A stretch of 41,676 bases of DNA. It comes from Pseudomonas sp. UBA4194. Lineage in GTDB: Bacteria; Pseudomonadota; Gammaproteobacteria; Pseudomonadales; Pseudomonadaceae. Every line of letters begins with the position of its first letter. Position 1 is the stretch's first letter. The notes beneath the pieces are model-generated. The model searched no databases. It saw only the letters and a list, made by a program, of their open reading frames with translations, and was not told the DNA's origin. Of the stretch, positions 34,975 to 41,676 are shown piece after piece. The stretch covers positions 1 to 41,676 of the forward strand of contig NZ_DFUE01000088.1 of NCBI RefSeq assembly GCF_002379585.1, given 5' to 3'. The position numbers and the translations under genes are program-made.

Positions 34975-35025
34975 GCCCGTCAGGGCAACGTCACAACGGC
35001 GTGCGCTGCCCTGTCGGGACGTGGG

Positions 35026-38000
35026 CTACTCGAACAGCCTGCGGAAATGCTTGTGCACCATCGCCTTGTTGATGTCGCCCCGGTGAATCGCCGGGGCGCC
35101 GTCTTTCTGGGCCTGCTGCCACTTCATGCCCAGGTATCGCTGCTCAGCCGTCTTGATGTGAGCCTTGGCGAAGTTGTCCAACGTCGGCGTGTCCGTGCGG
35201 TAATGAAAGTGCACGTACCAGAGCGGGCGGGGCGTGTCGCCGGTAATGTCGCGCACCTCGAATTCCAGTAGGAAATCCTTGCCGCCACCCGGGTACGGGT
35301 CCAGCTCTCGCACCCCACCTTGCTTGACCACTTCGACACTGCCTTGCTCCAGCAGATAATCCAGGTCGCCGGCCTCGGGCTGCTGGCGGCGCAGACGCGT
35401 CTGGATATGCTGCAGGCGGCCCCGCTGACGCAGTGCTTTGGCGCGCGCCCGCAGCTCTTGCACCACGCTTGAATCGGCTGCGCGCTCAGCAATGTCGTCG
35501 GCGCGCATGTCCAACTGGCGCGCCTGCATGCCGAGCATGTCCTCGATGTCCTGGGCGCTGACGCTGGCATAACCCTCGATGCGCGTCACCTGGGCATCGG
35601 TGCCGAGCAGCAGTTGCCGAGACTCCTCGATCAGTCGTTGCAGATTCGGCTGCGAAGCGGCCGGCGCGGGCAGCGCTTCATCCATCCGCCAGCGATTGCC
35701 GGGCGCCTCGACCCACACTTCCCAATGCCCACCGGGCCCCTGGGTACGGAAGCGCCGTGGCAACAGCGGCGTCGCGGCGAATTCCTCACCGATCAGATGC
35801 TGACCATCGGCGGTTTCGAACACACGCCTGCGCGATGGTCCGTCCCCTCGCGGGCGCGGCGCGGCGCTGCCGGCCTTGAGCCCGGCGATGGACTGACGCG
35901 CCTTGGCGATCAACGCGTCCAGGGTCTGGGCCATGCGCGGCAGCAACTGGGCATCGAAGTACTCCGGGCGCAGCCGTGACAACAGTTCCAACTGCCGCTT
36001 GTAGTGCCGATAGCTGGCGATGGTCGACTCCAGCACCTGTTTGAGCTGAGCCACCGAGGCCTGGACCTCGCCGATGGTTTTCTGGCTCTGCAAGGCATTG
36101 TGAAAGGGGGTCAGGCTTTCGCACATCTCGCGCAGGTGGAACAAGCCGGGAATGTCGTCCAGCGGTGACGCCGCGTGCAGCAGGAGCGACACCAGGCTGG
36201 CCTGGAAAATGTCCCGCTGCGAGACTTTCCTGACCCTGGCGAGCAGTGCGGTGATGGCCTTCTGTTCGCTACCGATCATTCTCTGGTTCCAACTGCCGGC
36301 CAATTCGACCAAGGGGTCTATCTCATCGAGCAATGCCAGGCTTTGCCGATAGTTGGCCTGGCGTTGCTGCAACTGTCGTGCGCTATAGGCCACAAAGGTG
36401 CCCGGCGCGATGTTCGAGCGGATCTGCTCCTGCAAGGCGTTGTAGCGCATCTCCAGATGCTCGATCTGCTCGATCAAGCGCTTGCACACGGTCTCGGCGA
36501 CCTGGCCTTGCTGTTCCAGGTTGCGCGCCTTGTTGCGTCTGTCCAGGTACGGTGCCTGGCGTTGCAGGTCGGCGTACAGCGCCTGACCCTCACGGACATC
36601 GCGCTCGCACACGGCTTCGGCGGCTTCCCGACCGGTACCACTGCTGCGGTAGCGCTCGAGAATCTCGGCGCTGGCCAGGTTGCGGTGATTGAGGGCTTCG
36701 ATGGCGGTATCGATGCGACTTTTCAGCGCCTCCCGGCGATGCACCACCCGATCGATCAGCCAGCGCGGCAGGTATTGGCGTATGGCTTGCGGCCAATGAG
36801 GTTCTGCGCTGTCGAGCAGATGCCCCAGGGTATTGCCGCCCCCGGCCAGGCCGCCATTGTGAGCGCGGCCGTACACCGCAAAATGGGTATTCCACTGATC
36901 GGCTTCGTCCAGGGTGATCGCCTGCCTGACCTGTTTGCGGGCCGTGGCGCTGAGATACCAGAGCGGCGGCTCGCCTTGCAGTTCGACCTTGTAGGCGCGC
37001 CCCTGACGCATGATGAAATGCCCTTCGGGCAAGCTGTAGACATGCCGGTAGAGGCCATAGCGTCCGGCTTGTCGACCCCATAGGTCCACCACGCCAGCAT
37101 GCTCGTAGCCGGCGAAGGCGTCGGCCCGTACGGCCTTGGTCCTGGCGGGTGTGAGTGAGCGCAAGGCGCCGGGCGTGTGGCGCAATTGGCGGGCCTGACG
37201 CTGGCCGGTCAGGCGCCGGATCGCGCCGCTGCCCCGGACGACGTTGCCCGGCAGTACGTCCATGGTGGCATCGATCAGGCATTGCAGCACCTGCTGCAGG
37301 TCGTCCAGGCCGTTACCGACATCGGCCTGTCGAAACGCCGCCACCGCCTTGTTGGCGCTGTCCCAGGCGTCATACAGGGCCACCGCCGAGCCCACGAACG
37401 GCAGCATGCCCAGGGCCATGCGCACGTAGTTGAAGACCTGGCCGCTGTCGAGCGCGAATCGTTCCAGGAACAGGTGGTCGTTGGAACGGGCGGTCAGGCG
37501 ATGGGCTTCAATAAGGCGGCCCATGTGCGTGTTCAGCAGGTGGTTGGCCAGTGAGGTGGTAGCCGGCCAGGGCGTCCCCACCTCAAAGGGATCGAAGTCA
37601 CGCAGCCGGGCTTCGCGCAGCCGTGCCTGGTGCACCGTCGTATCGCCGAGCAAGGCGCGCTCGGCGATGTGAGCGAGCATCTTTTCGTTGTTCAGCAGTT
37701 GGCCCAGCCCGTCCATGGCCAGGGCCTGGCTGTCGTACCGGCGCAAGCTGCGATGATCGGGGCTGTCGGGGATGTAGAGGAAGGTCGTGGCGCTGACCTG
37801 CTCGTGGATCAGGGTGATGCCGGCCAAGGTGCTGGCGACACCGTGGGCGCCAAGCGGCTTCAGGGCCACGGGCTTGAGTTGGATTCGGCGGCCCTCGGGT
37901 TGCCAGGCTGCGCTCGAATCGGCATCGATGGCGGTCTGCACGATGTCGTACGCGGCCTGCTCGAACGGGTCTTCGTGGCGCGCCTGGATAACCTGCAATT

Positions 38001-40335
38001 GCAGCATCAAACGGATCGGCTCCAGCAGGCTTTCGCGGCGAAAGGCGAACGTGAAGCCTGCTTCGTCCGGCGTGCCCAGGAAGCTGGCGCGAATCTTCCG
38101 CTCATAGTCCGCAGCCAGGTCCAACTCGCTCACCAGCCGGCTCAGATAGGGTTTGCTGAGGCCTTGCTGAAGCCGTTCGTGGTTTGCCGTCTGGCCACCA
38201 CGGATCTGCACGCTCATATGTCCCAGGCGCTCGGCCATGTCGGGGTCGACGTTGCCCAGGGCCAGTTCTTCCAGGCTGATGACCTCACGTTCTGCGCTGG
38301 GGACCTTGATCAGCTTGAACGGCGTGCCAGGGCTGCCGGAACCGGTGACCAGTTCCTTGCGCTGCTCCATGCGTGCAGGCAGATCGAGGCTGATCTGATA
38401 CGGCTCGTGGAGCGTGAAGTCCTTGCTCAGTCGAGCCTGCACCTGGGCGCGCGCGTAGGCGGCGCGGGCAGGCAGGTGGCGGGCAAGCACCTGCGCCGAG
38501 CGTTGCATGGCGCTGATATAGGCTTGGTACAACGCTTTGTAACGACCCCGTTGAGTGTCGTCCAAGTGCAGCAGCCATGACGGTTGGCGCTGACTCAGCG
38601 CGCTGGTCTGGTTCTGTTCGAGCAACTGCGCATAGGCCAGCGTTCGTGCGGCGGGTATCGGTACATGCAACTGCGCCAGGGTGTCCTCGCGCAGGCGTTC
38701 GAGCTCGGCGCTTCGACGGCGCTTGTGCTGCTCGCCCGGATAGCGCTCGAGCAGGGCTGCGGCGCGGGTCTCGCAGCCGAGCAACAGTTGCTCCAGGCTG
38801 TGCCCGATGGCCTGCGCAGCCTGCTGCTTGATGCTCAGGCGGACATCGTCATCGTGCTCGGCCAGGTCCAGCAGCCAGGTTTTCAAGTCTGCCAGCGAAG
38901 CGAAGCGGTGCAATCCACCCTGGATGCCCAGGCTGTAGAGCAGCACGGCGCCGCTGGGCGCGTCGGCGTCGATGGCCGCGGGCCGACAGATCAACAGCCA
39001 GCCGCCCAGCGTATCGCTACGGGTTGATTCGCCGGTCGGCAGCCGTTGGTGGTACGCCAGGCTCAAACCGGCCACCAGGGTGTCGACGTTTTGCGGGTCA
39101 GGGTCCAGTACCGCGCGCAGCAGTGCCGCGTCGTCGGCTTCGAGTTGTCCCAGGCTGTGCTGAATCTCGGTTTCAGCCCGCAGCGCTGCGACATGGGCGG
39201 CTTGCAGGGCGCTGTAATGGGCGTTTGGCTGGGTGCGCAGCTCAGTCAGCGACTGCCCGGCGTCGATCGCGAGCAGGTCATCCAGAGACGCTTGAGCGGC
39301 GAGACGGGCCTGGTTCAGGCTCTGCAGCAGCCCGCTCAGGCTTCGCCATCTCGGGTGCTCGGCATCGCCGGCATAGTCAGCCCCCAGCCATTGCTCCATG
39401 GCCCGACGCTGGCGCATCACTTCAGCCGCGCGCTGCTCCAGGGCGATATCGGCGTGCAGTTGGCCGAAGGTGATCGGCGCGAGGCTTTCAGGCCCGCTGT
39501 CAACGCTGACGACGTGTTGCTCATTCAGCAGTTGAAGGTGTTGCTGGCGCAATTCGGTATCGAGGTGGTCGTCGTGCTCGCTGGGCTCGGCGCCCAGCGC
39601 TTCGAGCACCGCCACACGGCAATGGCTGAGCAATTGCCGCGGCGCGCTGTCCAGCGGGTCGTCCTTGACCTCGTAGTGCAAGCGGATGTCGCTGGGGTGT
39701 TCGATGCCGGGCCACAGCCGCGCGATTTGACCGGACAGGGTGCCCTCCAGGTCGGCGCGGCTGGTGAAATGGCGCAGGGCAGGGTGTTCGCCCGGCACAT
39801 ACAGCAATTGCTCGGTGGGCGCCTCGCCGTCCAGGGTGAACAGCAGCGCACCCGGCAGGCGGGCGCGTTTGCCGTCGGTCAAGGCCAGCGCCAGGCTCTC
39901 CACGTAGAGGGTGTGGCTGCCGAGTCGATGGGGGCCCAGCGGCGATTCGAACAACCGCCACACTGGCTTCAGTTGCACGGCACTGAGTCGACCGGTGGCG
40001 TAGGCCAACTGCGCGCAGGCTTGCAGGTGCCGAGCATACTGGTCGGCGAAGTGTTCGCGGTGCGACAGGGCGGTGGCGGCTGCCCGTTCGTTCCAGTAGT
40101 CGATCCAGCGTTGCTTGAAGGCGTCGGCGACATTGTCGGGAGCCGGTGCCAGTTGCCGCATCTGCAACAAGCCAGGTGCTGCCGCCAACAGCTGCCCGGC
40201 CGTGTGCCGGACCGCTGCCAGCTCAGTGGTGGCCGTCAATTGCAGGCTGGCATCGAGTCGCTCGGGCGTCGGCGACACCGAGGCGGGATTGGAACGTTGG
40301 GTGGTGTGGATGAAATCATCGAGGGCATCGTGCAT
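35026..40335 (-). CDS. Giant toxin-like protein, DUF6543 (dermonecrotic toxin-like) family
   Basis: This 1,769-residue protein resembles the large Pseudomonas proteins annotated as dermonecrotic toxin-like (DUF6543). Visible features are an N-terminal helical region of about 900 residues with no signal peptide, a hydrophobic segment at about 970-1000 (YVRMALGMLPFVGSAVALYD) that could enter a membrane, coiled-coil stretches around 1250-1330, and a C-terminal domain with PLWYVHFHYRTD and AHIKTAEQRYLG. I see no catalytic motif that I can name. The ATG at 40335 follows AAGGAG; an upstream GTG at 40368 is less likely. No secretion, chaperone or immunity gene is adjacent. A role against host or competitor cells is family-based inference. 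Confidence 0.7.
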   Translation of the reverse strand: MHDALDDFIHTTQRSNPASVSPTPERLDASLQLTATTELAAVRHTAGQLLAAAPGLLQMRQLAPAPDNVADAFKQRWIDYWNERAAATALSHREHFADQYARHLQACAQLAYATGRLSAVQLKPVWRLFESPLGPHRLGSHTLYVESLALALTDGKRARLPGALLFTLDGEAPTEQLLYVPGEHPALRHFTSRADLEGTLSGQIARLWPGIEHPSDIRLHYEVKDDPLDSAPRQLLSHCRVAVLEALGAEPSEHDDHLDTELRQQHLQLLNEQHVVSVDSGPESLAPITFGQLHADIALEQRAAEVMRQRRAMEQWLGADYAGDAEHPRWRSLSGLLQSLNQARLAAQASLDDLLAIDAGQSLTELRTQPNAHYSALQAAHVAALRAETEIQHSLGQLEADDAALLRAVLDPDPQNVDTLVAGLSLAYHQRLPTGESTRSDTLGGWLLICRPAAIDADAPSGAVLLYSLGIQGGLHRFASLADLKTWLLDLAEHDDDVRLSIKQQAAQAIGHSLEQLLLGCETRAAALLERYPGEQHKRRRSAELERLREDTLAQLHVPIPAARTLAYAQLLEQNQTSALSQRQPSWLLHLDDTQRGRYKALYQAYISAMQRSAQVLARHLPARAAYARAQVQARLSKDFTLHEPYQISLDLPARMEQRKELVTGSGSPGTPFKLIKVPSAEREVISLEELALGNVDPDMAERLGHMSVQIRGGQTANHERLQQGLSKPYLSRLVSELDLAADYERKIRASFLGTPDEAGFTFAFRRESLLEPIRLMLQLQVIQARHEDPFEQAAYDIVQTAIDADSSAAWQPEGRRIQLKPVALKPLGAHGVASTLAGITLIHEQVSATTFLYIPDSPDHRSLRRYDSQALAMDGLGQLLNNEKMLAHIAERALLGDTTVHQARLREARLRDFDPFEVGTPWPATTSLANHLLNTHMGRLIEAHRLTARSNDHLFLERFALDSGQVFNYVRMALGMLPFVGSAVALYDAWDSANKAVAAFRQADVGNGLDDLQQVLQCLIDATMDVLPGNVVRGSGAIRRLTGQRQARQLRHTPGALRSLTPARTKAVRADAFAGYEHAGVVDLWGRQAGRYGLYRHVYSLPEGHFIMRQGRAYKVELQGEPPLWYLSATARKQVRQAITLDEADQWNTHFAVYGRAHNGGLAGGGNTLGHLLDSAEPHWPQAIRQYLPRWLIDRVVHRREALKSRIDTAIEALNHRNLASAEILERYRSSGTGREAAEAVCERDVREGQALYADLQRQAPYLDRRNKARNLEQQGQVAETVCKRLIEQIEHLEMRYNALQEQIRSNIAPGTFVAYSARQLQQRQANYRQSLALLDEIDPLVELAGSWNQRMIGSEQKAITALLARVRKVSQRDIFQASLVSLLLHAASPLDDIPGLFHLREMCESLTPFHNALQSQKTIGEVQASVAQLKQVLESTIASYRHYKRQLELLSRLRPEYFDAQLLPRMAQTLDALIAKARQSIAGLKAGSAAPRPRGDGPSRRRVFETADGQHLIGEEFAATPLLPRRFRTQGPGGHWEVWVEAPGNRWRMDEALPAPAASQPNLQRLIEESRQLLLGTDAQVTRIEGYASVSAQDIEDMLGMQARQLDMRADDIAERAADSSVVQELRARAKALRQRGRLQHIQTRLRRQQPEAGDLDYLLEQGSVEVVKQGGVRELDPYPGGGKDFLLEFEVRDITGDTPRPLWYVHFHYRTDTPTLDNFAKAHIKTAEQRYLGMKWQQAQKDGAPAIHRGDINKAMVHKHFRRLFE

Positions 40336-40459
40336 GGGGCACTCCTTGGTCGGGCTGGCGGACTGCACAAAGCCGTCCGCGAGGCGGCATTACAGCGGGC
40401 ACCGCTCGCGGCCGTGCCCTAGCCCGGTACCACCTGACCGCTCGGCACCGTTCATCAAA

Positions 40460-40477
40460 CTGTCACGCAACTGTGGC
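40460..40477. promoter_or_regulatory. Possible Pho box between the toxin-like gene and the hydrolase
   Basis: CTGTCAC, 4 bases, CTGTGGC has the 11-base periodicity of the PhoB site (CTGTCAT-N4-CTGTCAT), with a good first and a poor second half. It lies 50 bases before the hydrolase start and 125 bases before the toxin-like gene. Tentative. Confidence 0.3.
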
Positions 40478-40526
40478 AGCGCCCGCGACAGAACTTCATC
40501 AGACTCGCGCTCTACTGGGGATCTGT

Positions 40527-41534
40527 ATGCTGGTGTCATTCATGCGTTTATTTCTGTTCCTGGCCGCGCTCTGGTGCGGCCAGTCTGTGCTTGCGGCTTC
40601 TCGTTGTTCCGTCGATGTGCCAGTCCAGCATGCCCAATTGGCCGAGGTGAATCTGGCGTACCAGAGCATCGGGCGCGAGCAGGATCCGGCCTTGTTGCTG
40701 GTGATGGGGCTGGGCGGGCAGTTGATTCACTGGCCCGATGAGGTGGTCTCGGCGTTGTGCCAGCGCGGCTTTCGGGTGATTCGCTACGACAATCGCGACG
40801 TCGGCCTGTCCGTTTGGGCGCAGGCACCCCAGGGTGTCAACCTGACCTTCGAGGTGCTGCGCTACAAGCTGGGGCTGCCGGTGTCGGCGCCCTACAGCCT
40901 GACGGACATGGCCGAGGATGGCCTGGGGCTGATGGACGTTCTGCAGGTGCGCCGGTTTCACGTGCTGGGCGTCAGCATGGGCGGCATGATCGCCCAGCAT
41001 CTGGCCGACCGCGCGCCGGTCCGGGTGCAGAGCCTGACCCTGATCATGTCCAGCTCCGGTGCCCCTGGCTTGCCGGAACCGCGCCCGGCGCTGCTGCAGT
41101 TGCTGGCCAAGCGCAGCGCGCCGAATCGCGAGGTGGCGTTGGAGCAACAGGCGGATCTGCTGGCAGCCCTGGGCAGCCCGCAGGTGCAGGACGACCGCGC
41201 GCAGTTGTTGCGCGAGGCGCAGATTTCCTATGACCGGGCGTTCAATCCAGACGGCGTGCAGCGGCAGATTCTGGCGATACTGGCCGAGCCGAGCCGGGTG
41301 GAGCTGTTGAACAGGCTGCGGGTGCCGACGCTGGTGGTGCATGGCACCGCGGACCCGTTGTTGCCGGTGATGCACGGGGTGCATCTGGCGGCGCATATAC
41401 AAGGCAGCCAGTTGAAGTTGATTCCCGGGTTGGCCCATCGTTTCCAGGAGGCCTTCAAGGCACCGCTGCTGGGCGCGGTGTTGCCGTATCTGACGCAGCA
41501 GCGCCAGCGCGATGGGGTGTTGGCGGGGTTGTAG
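40527..41534 (+). CDS. Exported alpha/beta hydrolase
   Basis: This 335-residue protein has an N-terminal hydrophobic signal (MRLFLFLAALWCGQSVLAAS) and an alpha/beta hydrolase fold. The nucleophile elbow is GVSMGGM, the acid is in VVHGTADPLLP and the histidine in LIPGLAHRFQEAF; the oxyanion region is LLVMGLGGQLIHWPD. It is most like esterases or non-haem haloperoxidase-like hydrolases, with no safe substrate call. I start at ATG 40527 with GGGGA upstream; ATG 40542 is an alternative that gives a tidier signal peptide. It is divergent from the giant toxin-like gene. The product is probably periplasmic or secreted. Confidence 0.85.
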   Translation: MLVSFMRLFLFLAALWCGQSVLAASRCSVDVPVQHAQLAEVNLAYQSIGREQDPALLLVMGLGGQLIHWPDEVVSALCQRGFRVIRYDNRDVGLSVWAQAPQGVNLTFEVLRYKLGLPVSAPYSLTDMAEDGLGLMDVLQVRRFHVLGVSMGGMIAQHLADRAPVRVQSLTLIMSSSGAPGLPEPRPALLQLLAKRSAPNREVALEQQADLLAALGSPQVQDDRAQLLREAQISYDRAFNPDGVQRQILAILAEPSRVELLNRLRVPTLVVHGTADPLLPVMHGVHLAAHIQGSQLKLIPGLAHRFQEAFKAPLLGAVLPYLTQQRQRDGVLAGL

Positions 41535-41544
41535 CGGTGTCAGG

Positions 41545-41581
41545 GCTGGCCCCATCGCGGGTAGAACCCGCTCCCACACAG
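41545..41581. repeat. REP element after the hydrolase gene
   Basis: CCCATCGCGGGTAGAACCCG followed by CTCCCACACAGG is the same REP type as at 8272 and 29620. Confidence 0.8.
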
Positions 41582-41620
41582 GATCTCCACTGGGCTGGAG
41601 TTCTGTCTCTGACACAGATC

Positions 41621-41676
41621 CCCTGTGGGAGCTGGATTCATGGCCTCACCCAGAGCCCCTGTGGGAGCTGGATTCC
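41621..41676. repeat. Tandem repeat of a REP tail at the window edge
   Basis: CCCTGTGGGAGCTGGATTC occurs at 41621 and 41657, a spacing of 36. The second copy runs to the end of the window, so the array may continue. The unit length and the CCCTGTGGG core recall the array at 8337-8490. Confidence 0.7.

Noticed and set aside
39046..40422. A 458-codon plus-strand frame opposite the toxin-like gene.
   Set aside because: It is an antisense shadow. The minus-strand frame is four times longer, has a good ribosome binding site and resembles a known family.

Overview
The window looks like chromosomal DNA of a Pseudomonas, most likely of the P. putida/entomophila group. The evidence is high GC content, the ArgR-type aot/aru arginine region in the order known from P. 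aeruginosa, the conserved alaS-lysC-rsmA-tRNA block, DUF2790 and DUF1289 small proteins, and several REP/REPIN palindromes with the GCGGGTAGAACCCGC core. I see no phage, plasmid or insertion-sequence gene.

Layout. 1-485: tRNA-Val and two tRNA-Asp genes ending in a strong terminator. 544-5222: DUF1289 protein, rluB, aroP (aromatic amino acid permease), arfB (ribosome rescue), then a YhhS-like MFS exporter on the minus strand. 5404-5925: a 44-residue proline-rich ORF and a DUF2790 secreted protein, both minus. 6290-8251: acsA (acetyl-CoA synthetase), with a probable Crc/Hfq site in its leader. 8252-8889: two REPs enclosing a 37-bp tandem array, then the aot promoter region. 8890-14176: aotJQMOP-argR (arginine/ornithine ABC transporter, a deacylase-like protein, and the AraC-type arginine regulator). 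14533-22127: aruCFGDB, a small His-tailed protein and aruE, the complete arginine succinyltransferase (AST) pathway. A copy of one large palindromic element lies on each side of this operon. 22321-24246: a RibH2-type lumazine synthase behind an FMN riboswitch (minus) and ltaE (plus). 24392-28696: alaS, lysC, rsmA. 28759-29183: tRNA-Ser and two tRNA-Arg. 29204-31497: a small secreted basic protein (minus) and mgtE, whose leader holds a short upstream ORF between complementary arms. 31639-34974: divergent metR and metE. 35026-40335: a 1,769-residue toxin-like protein (minus). 40527-41534: an exported alpha/beta hydrolase. The window ends in REP-like repeats.

How the genes work together. AotJQMP imports arginine and ornithine, ArgR senses the need, and AruF/G, AruB, AruC, AruD and AruE degrade arginine to glutamate and succinate with release of ammonia and CO2. 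Candidate ArgR half-sites stand before both aotJ and aruC. MetR probably controls metE from the shared intergenic region. RsmA is a global post-transcriptional regulator.

The most promising undescribed items are the mgtE leader (uORF plus mutually exclusive stems), the large orphan toxin-like protein, the REP-bounded 37-bp array, the duplicated palindrome around the aru operon, and a hairpin that appears to mask the ribH2 ribosome binding site downstream of the FMN riboswitch. Gene identities rest on recognised sequence families; regulatory calls are inference from motifs.
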